Part shown: positions 1-8,532 of the stretch, piece after piece | How positions within the stretch are numbered: position 1 is the first letter of the stretch | How the letters are laid out: every line of letters begins with the position of its first letter | Source of the DNA: Roseibium sp. | GTDB taxonomy: Bacteria > Pseudomonadota > Alphaproteobacteria > Rhizobiales > Stappiaceae | DNA length: 35,223 nucleotides | Assembly: GCF_025698965.1 (NCBI RefSeq) | Contig: NZ_JAILWL010000008.1 | Location: 1 to 35,223 of the forward strand | Reading direction: 5' to 3' | Position numbers and translations under genes: made by a program | Notes under the pieces: generated by a model | The model's database searches: none | Seen by the model: the letters and a program-made list of their open reading frames with translations, nothing else | Told to the model about the DNA's origin: nothing

Positions 1-797
1 GAACCGTGCAGCGCCAATCTGGTTTCAAAAACACCGCTCTGACCTTCAAAAAAACGGTCCAGCTCTTCCTGAATCTGATCGGTCACCTCTGTCCGGCCGA
101 AACCGATCTGCCCTTTGGCAAAGGCTTGCAGTTTCTTGAATTCCGCGGGCAACGCCTTGCGGTCCAGAAACTCCAGCAGATGAAGCTGCGTGCTGTCGGT
201 GACGGCAATCAATGGCCCCAGGGGCGACGATACCCAGTCGGCAAAGAGCAACGGTGACTGGGAAAACGTACCGGGAGCCTGACCGAGAATCTTGGCGAAC
301 GCTTCACGAAAGGCACTCGGGGATTCAAACCCAGCAGTCATCTGAGCATCGATCACCTTGCCGCCTTCGGCGAGTGTCGAAAAACCTTCCTGAAGGCGGC
401 GCTGGCGCGCCATTTCCAAAAAAGTCATGCCGAAATGACGTTTGAACGCCCGCCTGACCGTGGACGGGTCGAGACCCATGCGAACCAGATCCGGTTCCCC
501 CCAACGATAGCCCGGGCGCTTTTCCAGCGCCTCGATCAACGGTTTCACCACCGGATCTGCACTGGCTTCCGGTGTGGTGGGCTTGCAGCGCTTACAGGGC
601 CGGAACCCGGCTTCGATGCATTCGCCGACAGTTTCGTAGAATGTGCAGTTTTCCCGTTTTGGCTTTCGCGCCGGACATGTAAGCCGGCAGAAGATGCCGG
701 TGGAGGCCACACAGACGAAGACGCGCCCATCATAGGACGGATCACGTTGCAAAAGCGCTTCATAGAGCGTGTCGAAACTTGGTCGTATCATCAGCAT
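1..797 (-). CDS. ada: Ada-type bifunctional DNA repair methyltransferase / AraC regulator, 3' part missing
   Basis: Partial gene; about 265 N-terminal residues lie in the window and the 3' end runs off the left edge. The Ada zinc domain occupies roughly residues 8-75. Its four ligand cysteines are all present: C37 and C41 in FCRLTC, C68 and C71 in FRPCKRC. In Ada the first of these accepts methyl groups from phosphotriesters. An AraC-type helix-turn-helix follows at about 85-180 (LDPSTVRRAFKRHFGMTF, then SPSAFREAF). The start of the O6-methylguanine methyltransferase domain follows, but its PCHR active site would lie outside the window. ATG at 797 was chosen; ATG at 791 is equally possible because neither has a clear Shine-Dalgarno. 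No E. coli-type Ada box was recognised upstream. The gap to panB is 81 bases, so co-transcription is uncertain. The family call is firm. Confidence 0.93.
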   Translation of the reverse strand, partial: MLMIRPSFDTLYEALLQRDPSYDGRVFVCVASTGIFCRLTCPARKPKRENCTFYETVGECIEAGFRPCKRCKPTTPEASADPVVKPLIEALEKRPGYRWGEPDLVRMGLDPSTVRRAFKRHFGMTFLEMARQRRLQEGFSTLAEGGKVIDAQMTAGFESPSAFREAFAKILGQAPGTFSQSPLLFADWVSSPLGPLIAVTDSTQLHLLEFLDRKALPAEFKKLQAFAKGQIGFGRTEVTDQIQEELDRFFEGQSGVFETRLALHG

Positions 798-878
798 GAA
801 CCAAAGCTAGACAGTTTCCAGTGCAACCGCAGCCGAAAATCGGGCGTTTATTCAAATATCGGCTTCGAACGGCGCCCC

Positions 879-1688
879 CTACCGGTAAACCTGATCTTCG
901 GTCGGGAAACTGCGCTCCTTGACTTCATCGGCATAAGCTTTGACGGCAGCTTCGATCTGACCGCCGAGATTGCCGTAAACCTTGACGAATTTTGGCGGTG
1001 TCGGATTGAGACCGAGCATGTCTTCCAGGACCAGGATCTGACCGTCACATTCAGCCGACGCACCAATACCGATGGTCGGGATCGGAATTTCCTTGGTGAT
1101 CTGTGCTGCCAACGGCTCGACCATGCCTTCCAGCACGACGGAAAAGGCTCCGGCTTCGGTAACTGCTGACGCATCTTCGAAATGCTGATCCCAGTCGTCT
1201 TCGTGCCGCCCCTGTGTCTTGAACCCGCCCATGACGTGGACCGATTGAGGGGTCAGACCGATATGCGCCATTACCGGAATGCCGCGTTCTGTGAGGAAGC
1301 GGATGGTCTCGGCCATGCGCACGCCACCTTCAAGTTTGACCGCACCGCACTGGGTTTCCTTCAAGACCCTCGCAGCATTGCGGAATGCCTCGGACGGGCT
1401 TTCCTCGTAAGTGCCAAAAGGCATGTCAACGACCACAAGTGCCCGTTTGGTGCCGCGCACGACTGCCTTGCCGTGCATGATCATCAGGTCAAGCGAAACA
1501 CCAACGGTCGATTCCATGCCGTGCATGACCATTCCAAGACTGTCGCCAACCAGAATGAAGTCAGCATATTTGTCGACAATCGCCGCAGTATGCGCGTGAT
1601 AGGATGTCAGCGAAACGATCGGGTCCCCACCCTTGCGCTTGGAGATTTGGGGAGCTGTGATCCGGCGAACTGGTTTTTGGGCGCTCAT
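879..1688 (-). CDS. panB: 3-methyl-2-oxobutanoate hydroxymethyltransferase (PanB)
   Basis: Transfers a hydroxymethyl group from 5,10-methylene-tetrahydrofolate to 2-oxoisovalerate to give ketopantoate, the first committed step of pantothenate and CoA synthesis. The protein has 269 residues, full length for the family, and acts in the cytoplasm. The metal-binding residues are visible as D48 (VGDSLGM), D88 (DMPFG) and E120 (KLEGG). The catalytic glutamate is E187 (VLEGMVEP). The signature HIGLTPQ is at 142-148. The start is supported by an AAAGGA Shine-Dalgarno just upstream. It follows panC by 51 bases on the same strand, so the two are almost certainly one transcript. Confidence 0.97.
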   Translation of the reverse strand: MSAQKPVRRITAPQISKRKGGDPIVSLTSYHAHTAAIVDKYADFILVGDSLGMVMHGMESTVGVSLDLMIMHGKAVVRGTKRALVVVDMPFGTYEESPSEAFRNAARVLKETQCGAVKLEGGVRMAETIRFLTERGIPVMAHIGLTPQSVHVMGGFKTQGRHEDDWDQHFEDASAVTEAGAFSVVLEGMVEPLAAQITKEIPIPTIGIGASAECDGQILVLEDMLGLNPTPPKFVKVYGNLGGQIEAAVKAYADEVKERSFPTEDQVYR

Positions 1689-1739
1689 ACGGCATCCTTT
1701 CGAAAAACATCAGGGTCCAAACCCTTGAAACGGATGAAG

Positions 1740-2591
1740 TTAGCTGGTCGGTGCCACGACACGTTGATCGATCAGCAGCACAGAGCCAAAACGGACGGCC
1801 AGCAGGATCACTGCGGGGCGGTCGATTGAACCGGAGATTTCAGCCAGGGTTTCCGCATCGCGGATGTCAACACTTTTGACCTCAGCCGAGGCTGCCGTGG
1901 CAAGCGTGTCCCGCACCATGGCTTCGAGTTCGGCGATCGTCGGCCCGGTCCTCGCCATTTTTTCGGCTTCGTCCAGGGACCTGTTCAGGATTGTTGCCTC
2001 TCGCCGATGGTCGTCCTGCAGGCGAATGTTGCGGGATGACATGGCCAGACCATCCCCTTCACGCACAATCGGATGGCCAATTATTTCCAGCGGCATATCC
2101 AGGTCACGGACCATTTGCCTGATCAGGATAAGTTGCTGGTAGTCCTTCTCACCAAAGACAGCCAGATCCGGTGTGACAATGTTGAAGAGTTTGGTCACAA
2201 CGGTTGAGACACCGCGAAAATGGCCGGGCCGCAAGGCTCCCTGCAATATCCCGGAAAGACCCGGCACCTCGACATGAGCATCGCCACCGGCACCGTACAT
2301 CTCTTCCACGTTCGGCATGAAGACCGCGTGCACGCCTTCGGCTTTCAGAAGCTCAAGGTCCCGCTCTTCATCTCTTGGATAGGTCGCCAGATCTTCGTTC
2401 GGGCCGAATTGTGTCGGATTTACAAAGATGCTTGTAACAACTCGATCAGCCTTTTTGCGAGCGAGGCGAACCAACCCCAGATGACCTTCGTGAAGGTATC
2501 CCATCGTCGGCACCAGCCCCACACTGATGCCTTCCCGCTTCCAGTCGCGCACGGTTTCCCGCATTTCCGCCTTTGTTCGGCAGATAATCAT
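1740..2591 (-). CDS. panC: Pantothenate synthetase (PanC)
   Basis: ATP-dependent ligation of pantoate and beta-alanine to pantothenate, through a pantoyl-adenylate. At 283 residues it has the normal length. It carries the HIGH-type nucleotide-binding motif H34-E-G-H37 within PTMGYLHEGH, the SIFVNPTQF pantoate-binding stretch (54-62), VFGEKDYQQL (145-154) and the KMSKS-like SSRN (185-188). A GGGAGG ribosome-binding site lies 8-9 bases before the ATG. The order panC then panB, 51 bases apart, is the usual pantothenate pair. A TPP enzyme lies 103 bases upstream on the same strand and may be co-transcribed. Confidence 0.97.
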   Translation of the reverse strand: MIICRTKAEMRETVRDWKREGISVGLVPTMGYLHEGHLGLVRLARKKADRVVTSIFVNPTQFGPNEDLATYPRDEERDLELLKAEGVHAVFMPNVEEMYGAGGDAHVEVPGLSGILQGALRPGHFRGVSTVVTKLFNIVTPDLAVFGEKDYQQLILIRQMVRDLDMPLEIIGHPIVREGDGLAMSSRNIRLQDDHRREATILNRSLDEAEKMARTGPTIAELEAMVRDTLATAASAEVKSVDIRDAETLAEISGSIDRPAVILLAVRFGSVLLIDQRVVAPTS

Positions 2592-2694
2592 TCCAGTCCC
2601 TCCCAGGCCCCGGGTTCCCGCCCAAGGTCACGTTTCCTTCGCAGGTGCAGCATAAGCACACATGCGGGGAAGGTCCAGTCATCCAAAAAGCAGA

Positions 2695-4311
2695 CTAGAA
2701 TGTTCCGTCATAGGCCCGGCGCGAAATCCGGCAGGCAAGCAGTGTGAAGCCGTCTCTTTTCAACGCGTCTTCCGCTTCCTGTCTCAGATCATCCGTGTTT
2801 TCGATCCAGACCCCATGACCACCATAGGCTTTTGCCACGGCGGGAAAGTCGGTCTCGCCAAAATCCACGCCTACATTCGGTCTTTGGCTGCCACGTTGCT
2901 TCAGCTCGATCAAGGCAAGGCTGGTATCAACCAGAACGCAGATAATGACCGGAATTTTCAGGTCACGCAGTGTCGAAAGTTCGCCAAGACACATTTCCAA
3001 ACCCGCATCGCCGACAAAAGCAATGACCGGAGACGGCCCATCAACCAGGCGATGTCCCATGGCAAGCGGCACGGCACAGCCCATGGTGCAGAGAGCAGAG
3101 GATTGCAGCATCTGACGCGGCATCGGGCAGCGCCAGATCTGACTGACCAGAATGCGATGGGCGCCACTGTCTGCCGTCGCCACCGTGTCCGCCGGCATAA
3201 TCTGGCGCAGGGTGTGAAACACGGTGCCGGGCCCCCAGCCGGAGGCCTCCGGTTCAAATGCCTGCACCAGCTCCCGCCGAATCCTGACCGGTTCATCGTT
3301 CTGCCAGGAAGGTTTTTCCGGATCCCTTGCCTCCGTCAGAAGTTTGAGCACCGGTTCTACCGCACTGCGCAAGGTTGCCGTCACGCTGTGCATACCGTGG
3401 GTTCTCAACACCGGGGTAATGTCGATAACCGATGCGTCCGCATCCCAGGGATTGCGCCAGTTGATCCGCATCTCGATCGGATCGTAGCCGAGCAGCAAAA
3501 TGCAATCGCTCTCGTTGATCAGCGGCAGCAGATGACCATCGGCCTTGGGAGACAGGCCCGCTCCGCCAAGGGCAAGCGGATGGTTCTCGTCAAGCAGGCC
3601 CTTGCCCTTGTAGCTGGTAACAAGCGGGATGTTGAAACGCTGGCAGAAATCGGAAATCGCCATGGATGCGTTTTCGTTGACGGCATCTACCCCGGCAATC
3701 GCAATTGGCCGCTCCGCGTTTGCGAACAGCTCTAGTGCGGTTTCAAGATCCGGTCCGGCAACAGGCGCTGTTGCCACGGGAGCCGATTGGAAGGTTCTTG
3801 TCCAGCGCTCGTCGGTTTCGGTTTCAGCGACCTTGATCGGAACATCGATATGCACAGGGCCCGGTTGGCCGTCGAGTGCGATTGCCAAGGCCTTTTCCAT
3901 CATCACATCGAGCGCGCCTAACCTCGCTGAAAAGCTCGCCTTCACGATCGGTCGCAGCAATTGCTGGTGATCAAAGACCTGATGAGTGTAGCTTTCGGCC
4001 TCGCCGTGATCGACACAACCGGTCAGAAAGATCAACGGAACCCGGTCCTGCCAGGCATTGGCAATGACGTTGACCGCATTGGCCGCCCCCGGACCGAGCG
4101 TTGCCAGCAGGACACCGGGAGCACCATCGGCGTGCCAACCACCTTCAGCCATGAACCCGCCCGCATTTTCATGCTTCACCAGCACGAATTCCAGACCTGC
4201 CTGATCGAGAGATTGCATCAACGCCAGAACTTCACCTCCTGGGATGCCGAACGCATAGCGACAGCCTGCTGCGTGGAGTTTGCCTGCTATGATATCCGCG
4301 CCGGTAGTCAT
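2695..4311 (-). CDS. TPP-dependent enzyme of the acetolactate synthase / 2-oxoacid decarboxylase superfamily
   Basis: 538 residues with the three-domain fold of acetolactate synthase, oxalyl-CoA decarboxylase and benzoylformate decarboxylase. The N-terminal PYR domain (about 1-165) has the TPP-activating glutamate E48 (VKHENAGGF) and GPGAAN. A central FAD/ADP-type domain follows (about 185-325). The C-terminal PP domain holds the metal motif starting GDAGLEM at 434. The second half of that motif, normally NN, reads VD at 461-462 (VLVDTSLALIELKQ), so metal binding may differ from textbook enzymes. The ATG overlaps the stop of the upstream CoA-transferase (ATGA). That pairing resembles oxalyl-CoA decarboxylase with formyl-CoA transferase, but the sequence is not clearly of that subgroup. 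A role supplying acetolactate towards pantoate is only suggested by the panC-panB neighbours. Substrate unknown. Confidence 0.85.
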   Translation of the reverse strand: MTTGADIIAGKLHAAGCRYAFGIPGGEVLALMQSLDQAGLEFVLVKHENAGGFMAEGGWHADGAPGVLLATLGPGAANAVNVIANAWQDRVPLIFLTGCVDHGEAESYTHQVFDHQQLLRPIVKASFSARLGALDVMMEKALAIALDGQPGPVHIDVPIKVAETETDERWTRTFQSAPVATAPVAGPDLETALELFANAERPIAIAGVDAVNENASMAISDFCQRFNIPLVTSYKGKGLLDENHPLALGGAGLSPKADGHLLPLINESDCILLLGYDPIEMRINWRNPWDADASVIDITPVLRTHGMHSVTATLRSAVEPVLKLLTEARDPEKPSWQNDEPVRIRRELVQAFEPEASGWGPGTVFHTLRQIMPADTVATADSGAHRILVSQIWRCPMPRQMLQSSALCTMGCAVPLAMGHRLVDGPSPVIAFVGDAGLEMCLGELSTLRDLKIPVIICVLVDTSLALIELKQRGSQRPNVGVDFGETDFPAVAKAYGGHGVWIENTDDLRQEAEDALKRDGFTLLACRISRRAYDGTF

Positions 4312-5588
4312 GAATTCGCTTGTCCTTTTTTGCGGGCTCCAGCACCCAGATCCAGAATGCCCTTGTCCGCCAGTTCACAAAGTCGTTCCGAGTCCAGGCC
4401 GAGATGGCGGCTCAAAATGTCTTGCGTGTCAGCGCCAAGCATCGGTGGCGCCTTGGCATAGGCGACCGGCGTTTTTTCCATGTTGATCGGAGACCCGATC
4501 AGATCGACCGTGCCACTCAATGGATGTGGCAGCGTGATGCGCATTTGCCGTTCCCTCACCTGAGGATCGGCAAAAACCTGTCCCAGATCATTCACCGGTC
4601 CGCAGGGTACGCCGGCTTCCTCCAGCAGTCTGATCCATTCCGCTGCCGTCTTTTCGATGGTCAATCTGCGGATCAGCGGGATCAGTGTCTTGCGATTGCG
4701 CACCCGGTCAGCGTTTTTGGCATAAAGCGGGTCTTTTGCCAGGTCTGGATCACCGGCAACATCGCAGAATTTCTGGAACTGGGTGTCATTGCCAACAGCG
4801 ATGATGAAGGACTGGTCGGCAGCCGGGAAGGTCTCGTAGGGGACAATGGTCGGATGACCGTTACCGAGCCGTCCCGGGACTTCGCCGGATACCAGATAGC
4901 CGGCCCCCTGGTTGATCAGCCAGGAGACCTGCGCGTCGAGCAGCGAGATATCGATATGCTGTCCCTCACCTGTGGCGTGACGGTGATTGAGCGCCGCCAG
5001 GATCGACACAGTCGCATACATTCCGCACATGACATCGGCAATACCAACGCCGCATTTCGTTTCCGTCCCGCCCTCGTCGTCCGGAAAGCCGGTCAGGGAC
5101 ATGATACCGCCCATACCCTGGATGAGGAAATCATACCCCGCCCGGTGTGCGTAAGGCCCGGTCTGGCCGAAACCGGAAATCGAGCAATAAATCAGCTTCG
5201 GGTTACGCTGCTTAAGGGTGTCGTAATCGAGGCCGCGGCGCTTCAGGTCGCCCACCTTGAAGTTCTCGACGAGAATGTCGGCCTTGGCGGCCAGCTCCGC
5301 GATCAGCTCCTGCCCCTCGGCACTTGCCAGGTCGATGGCAACCGAGGACTTGTTCCGATTGGAAGACAGGTAGTAGGCGCTTTCCTGGGTTTCGTTTCCG
5401 GCCTTGTCTTTCAGGAACGGAGGCCCCCAGCCGCGCGTATCGTCGCCTCGGTCCGGACGTTCGATCTTGATAATCTCCGCACCAAGATCGCCCAGGACCT
5501 GAGTGCAGGTCGGGCCGGCCAGAATGCGCGACAGATCTAGGACAACGAGACCGGCAAGGGAGCCGGGAGCGGCAGCAGACTGGGACAC
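4308..5588 (-). CDS. CaiB/BaiF family (class III) CoA-transferase
   Basis: 426 residues, typical for class III CoA-transferases, which move CoA between carboxylic acids through an aspartyl intermediate. The N-terminal nucleotide fold has VLDLSRILAGP (16-26) and GDLGAEIIKIERP (33-45). YYLSSNRNKSS (72-82) and the segment SGFGQTGPY (138-146) are family signatures. The catalytic aspartate is D185 in GIADVMCG. Overall the sequence looks closest to the succinyl-CoA:glutarate/dicarboxylate type rather than to formyl-CoA transferase, but the acid substrate cannot be read. The start is GTG at 5588 with AGGTG just upstream. It overlaps the next gene by ATGA, so CoA-transferase and TPP enzyme are translationally coupled and probably act on the same metabolite. 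Confidence 0.9.
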   Translation of the reverse strand: MSQSAAAPGSLAGLVVLDLSRILAGPTCTQVLGDLGAEIIKIERPDRGDDTRGWGPPFLKDKAGNETQESAYYLSSNRNKSSVAIDLASAEGQELIAELAAKADILVENFKVGDLKRRGLDYDTLKQRNPKLIYCSISGFGQTGPYAHRAGYDFLIQGMGGIMSLTGFPDDEGGTETKCGVGIADVMCGMYATVSILAALNHRHATGEGQHIDISLLDAQVSWLINQGAGYLVSGEVPGRLGNGHPTIVPYETFPAADQSFIIAVGNDTQFQKFCDVAGDPDLAKDPLYAKNADRVRNRKTLIPLIRRLTIEKTAAEWIRLLEEAGVPCGPVNDLGQVFADPQVRERQMRITLPHPLSGTVDLIGSPINMEKTPVAYAKAPPMLGADTQDILSRHLGLDSERLCELADKGILDLGAGARKKGQANS

Positions 5589-5634
5589 GCATCACCTGGA
5601 AATTAGAGCGCTTTCACGAAGTTTAGGAAAAGGC

Positions 5635-5662
5635 CATATAGCCCCCTTCCCGTCAACTGCAA
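5635..5662 (-). promoter_or_regulatory. Candidate sigma-70 promoter of the CoA-transferase operon
   Basis: Read on the minus strand, TTGCAG (5662-5657) and TATATG (5640-5635) are 16 bases apart. Transcription would begin about 40 bases before the GTG of the CoA-transferase. The boxes match the consensus only in part; this is a pattern call. Confidence 0.35.
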
Positions 5663-5717
5663 GGGTGCAGTGTCCCGAACACCTCGCCTCACTTTGTCGT
5701 TAAGGTATGGTGATCCC

Positions 5718-6569
5718 TCAGCTTTTCTTGGTCCAGCCCTTCATGTCGCCAAGTTCACGCCAAGCGCGCTTGATCCACCTGGCCTCAACACTGTGACCGC
5801 CATCGTGAAGACAGAGTTCCAGGAGCCCGGCTTTTGGCGTCCAGCGTTCGCATTCCAGATTGCCGTCCTTGAATCTTTTCGGTTCGGCGTCGGTCAGGTC
5901 GTTCTGTCGGCGCCAGACATCAAAGCTCTCGAATACATCGCCCTGTTTCCATTGCCCGCCACCCAGCCAGCGCCCCGCCAGAGGAACAACCGTGTCACCC
6001 GTACCGTGCACATGGAACAGGTAGGGGTTTTCGGTCGGGCAATTGTCCGGTAACGGCTCCCAGAATGCACCCGCGATCGGCGCATAGCCGGAAAACCGGC
6101 CAGAGTCTTCACAGGCCAGATACCAGGTCATGAACCCGCCGGACGAAAACCCGGAGAGCATCGTACGATCCTTATCGACCCCGAAACGGTCCGAAAGATC
6201 GTCCAGTACCCGGTCAAAAAACTCCGACTCGTTGCGCAAACTGCGCGGTGCCGTCGGGAAAGACCATGTGCCGTTGACACCCTGCACCGCTACAAAGGCG
6301 ACCCCGAGCTCATCTGCCATCCGCTGAAACCCCTTGTTGCGGATCGCATTGACGGCTTTGCCGCGGTGACCGTGCAAATAAAGGATTGCTCCAAGAGGCT
6401 CCTCGCCCTGCCGGTTCTCCGGCAAGTGCACGTAATATTGGCCGTTCTCAATTTCACACGGCATTTCCTCGCCGCATGAAGCCGTCTCTGCCGCGTATGT
6501 GGCTGGAGATGAAATCAGGGAAGCCAGAAGGGATGCACAGGCCAGGGACAGGAAAAACTTCGTATGCAA
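5718..6569 (-). CDS. Secreted alpha/beta hydrolase of the PHB depolymerase / feruloyl esterase-like family
   Basis: 283 residues from TTG at 6569, chosen because AGGAG stands 6 bases before it. A longer frame from TTG 6584 has no such site. Residues 1-26 form a signal peptide (lysine at 4, hydrophobic core, cleavage near ATYA/A), so the enzyme is exported. The hydrolase core shows LYLHGHRG (64-71) at the oxyanion-hole strand, the nucleophile S142 in GFSSGG, D192 in HGTGDTVVP and H259 in HDGGHS, a complete catalytic triad. Similar LpqC-type proteins are annotated as polyhydroxybutyrate depolymerases, but substrates in this family vary and no PHB-binding domain is present. It lies between the K+ channel gene (123 bases upstream) and the CoA-transferase, same strand, with no obvious functional link. 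Confidence 0.85.
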   Translation of the reverse strand: MHTKFFLSLACASLLASLISSPATYAAETASCGEEMPCEIENGQYYVHLPENRQGEEPLGAILYLHGHRGKAVNAIRNKGFQRMADELGVAFVAVQGVNGTWSFPTAPRSLRNESEFFDRVLDDLSDRFGVDKDRTMLSGFSSGGFMTWYLACEDSGRFSGYAPIAGAFWEPLPDNCPTENPYLFHVHGTGDTVVPLAGRWLGGGQWKQGDVFESFDVWRRQNDLTDAEPKRFKDGNLECERWTPKAGLLELCLHDGGHSVEARWIKRAWRELGDMKGWTKKS

Positions 6570-6692
6570 TACCGGCTCCTGCAAAAGCGTCAGCGGAAAA
6601 TGACCGCCGGGTTGGGTTCTGCTGCAAAGATTGGATTTCAGCGGGAAATTGTCCAGCTTCCCCTGTTCACAAATCAGCGAGACGCCTTGGCG

Positions 6693-7478
6693 CTATTCCC
6701 AGGCGCCCTCGGTTGGAATGTTGAGTACACGGCCGCAATGCTTGCAGTGGACCGCATCCGTGTCATGGCGGCTGAGACCGCAATCCGGACACGAGACCTG
6801 GGCTTTTGACGGCCGGAATATCGTTTGAACCAGGCGCAGAAACAGCGCAACACCGAAAATCATGATCAGAACCGTCATGAAGCGGCCAACGCTGTCGGTC
6901 ATGGTGATGTCGCCATAACCGGTCGTCGTCAACGTGGTAACGGTAAAATAGAGCGCATCCAGATAGGTGTTGATATTCTCGTTCCGATCATCCTCCACGA
7001 CAAAAACAATTGCCGTTACCACGAAGATGAACACAACGAGATTAACTGCGGATTGCATGATCTCCTCGTTCCGCCGAAACCAGCTGGATGCTTCACGCAG
7101 CTCCTTCAAAAGGTGGTAGGAGCGCATCAGGCGCAGCATTCTGACGACGCGCAGGAAAGCGAAGTTCTCAAGGAATGCCGGCGCGATCAGGGATGCGATT
7201 ACGATCAGATCGGCAAGCGAGGTGAATGTGACGGCATATCGGGCCGGGTTTGCCGCCGCGATCATCCGGGCAAAATAGTCCAGGGTCAGAACGCTGGCGA
7301 TCGCGTAGTCCAGTTCGTGGTGAACCCGGTTGGGATCCAGTACGGAGGAGACGATGAAATAGCCGATAGTGATCAGATCGAAAGCCAGCAGACCATACCG
7401 GAAGGCACGAGCCTTCACTGAATGCCCAAAATAAAGTTGGCGCAAAAATGTCTGTAAAGCCGGTATCTCGACCGTCAT
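6693..7478 (-). CDS. Voltage-gated-type potassium channel with C-terminal zinc ribbon
   Basis: 261 residues from ATG 7478 (a TTG directly before it is the alternative). It looks like a six-helix channel: S1-S3 within about 25-105, and an S4-like helix with arginines every third residue (FLRVVRMLRLMRS, 108-120). S5, a pore helix and the selectivity filter TTTGYGD (184-190) follow, then S6 to about 220. After S6 the usual RCK or cyclic-nucleotide domain is absent. Instead a short tail carries two CxxC knuckles (CPDCG and CKHCG), a zinc ribbon of about 25 residues. It should conduct K+ across the inner membrane; the ribbon could sense metal or redox state or aid assembly, which is inference. The gene is divergent from the SDR gene across a 226-base region. 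Confidence 0.9.
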   Translation of the reverse strand: MTVEIPALQTFLRQLYFGHSVKARAFRYGLLAFDLITIGYFIVSSVLDPNRVHHELDYAIASVLTLDYFARMIAAANPARYAVTFTSLADLIVIASLIAPAFLENFAFLRVVRMLRLMRSYHLLKELREASSWFRRNEEIMQSAVNLVVFIFVVTAIVFVVEDDRNENINTYLDALYFTVTTLTTTGYGDITMTDSVGRFMTVLIMIFGVALFLRLVQTIFRPSKAQVSCPDCGLSRHDTDAVHCKHCGRVLNIPTEGAWE

Positions 7479-7582
7479 CAATGTTGCCCCATACCCTGTT
7501 GTTCAAATTCTTGGCCACCCGACAAGAAGCAGCGTTAAAAGTCAATCCGCCATACCCGCAAACCCGGGAGGCTTCTTACCAT

Positions 7583-7601
7583 TCGTGCGGAATCCGCACG
7601 A
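7583..7601. promoter_or_regulatory. 19-bp perfect palindrome between divergent genes, candidate operator
   Basis: Arms of 9 bases (TCGTGCGGA / TCCGCACGA) flank a single central A. It lies 104 bases from the channel start and about the same from the SDR start, where a repressor could control both genes. The protein that would bind is not known. Confidence 0.45.
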
Positions 7602-7704
7602 CCGTGTTGCAAACAAGCGGTTTATTCCTCGCCCATCTCCTACTAAATTCGCTCCACGAGAAACAAGGCCGCTGCAGGCCAGGTTGATAAATGCGGGGAA
7701 TTAG

Positions 7705-8466
7705 ATGTTTGATTTGTCGGGACAAGTTGCCCTGGTGACCGGCGCGAGCCGTGGTATCGGTGAAGCCGGTGCCCGCAGCCTTGCCAAACACGGTGCAAAG
7801 GTTGTGCTGGCAGCCCGGACCAGTGGCGATATTGAGCGTATCGCAGCCGACATCGTTGCATCCGGCGGCGAAGCCAAGGCCATCACCTGCGATGTTGCAA
7901 GTTATGAGGATGTTGCCAACGCGGTAGAGGTCTGCATCGACACATATGGTGGCATTGACATTCTGGTGAACAATGCCGGGGTGATTGAACCAATAAGCCG
8001 GATTGAGACTTCCGACCCGGCAACCTGGGGCAATGTCATCGATATCAATGTGAAGGGTGTCTATCACGGCCTGCGTGCCGTCGCGCCCTACATGCTTCAA
8101 AAAGGGTCGGGAACCATCGTCAACATCAGTTCCGGCGCTGCTGCGGGGGCGTTGGAAGGCTGGAGCCAATATTGTTCGTCGAAGGCCGCCGCCCTTTCGC
8201 TGACACGCTGTGGCGACAAGGAATTTGGCGACAAGGGCCTGCGCGTCGTTGGCCTCAGCCCGGGAACAGTTGCAACTCAGATGCAGGTCGACATCAAGGC
8301 CTCCGGAATCAATCCGGTCAGCCAACTCGATCCGGCCGTCCACATACCGCCAGAATGGGTAGGTGAAGCGATCTGCTGGCTGTGCACGGATGCGGGTGAT
8401 GCCTATCGTGGCACCGATTGCTCCTTGCGCGATGAAGATGTGCGCAAGGCCATCGGTGTCATCTGA
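7705..8466 (+). CDS. Short-chain dehydrogenase/reductase (classical SDR)
   Basis: 253 residues, the classical SDR length. The Rossmann cofactor motif is TGASRGIG (12-19). NNAG is at 89-92. The catalytic set is S142/S143 (NISSGA), Y156 and K160 in YCSSK. A basic residue, R17, inside the glycine motif and R38 after the second strand favour NADP(H), but that is a weak rule. The substrate cannot be told; FabG-like 3-oxoacyl reductases and sugar or alcohol dehydrogenases share this layout. The ATG is preceded by a GGGG stretch as a modest ribosome-binding site. It stands alone, ending at a bidirectional terminator. Confidence 0.9.
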   Translation: MFDLSGQVALVTGASRGIGEAGARSLAKHGAKVVLAARTSGDIERIAADIVASGGEAKAITCDVASYEDVANAVEVCIDTYGGIDILVNNAGVIEPISRIETSDPATWGNVIDINVKGVYHGLRAVAPYMLQKGSGTIVNISSGAAAGALEGWSQYCSSKAAALSLTRCGDKEFGDKGLRVVGLSPGTVATQMQVDIKASGINPVSQLDPAVHIPPEWVGEAICWLCTDAGDAYRGTDCSLRDEDVRKAIGVI

Positions 8467-8482
8467 GAGCCTTCGTACTGCT

Positions 8483-8511
8483 AAAAAAATGGCGGCCGAT
8501 GGCCGCCATTT
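8483..8511. terminator. Bidirectional rho-independent terminator
   Basis: An 11-base stem (8487-8497 with 8501-8511, rich in GGCGGCC) has a GAT loop. An A-run precedes it (8483-8489), which is the U-tract for minus-strand transcripts; plus-strand transcripts get only TTT. It separates the converging SDR and nuclease genes. Confidence 0.85.
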
Positions 8512-8532
8512 CTGCATTCGGGGACTGCCGGC

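Noticed and set aside
435-1169. Open frame of 244 codons on the plus strand
   Set aside because: It lies antisense to ada and panB, whose residues match known active sites; composition is of a shadow frame.
2695-5588. Oxalate degradation pair (Frc with Oxc)
   Set aside because: Gene types fit, but the TPP enzyme has acetolactate-synthase-like segments and the transferase looks like the dicarboxylate type. Kept as an alternative only.
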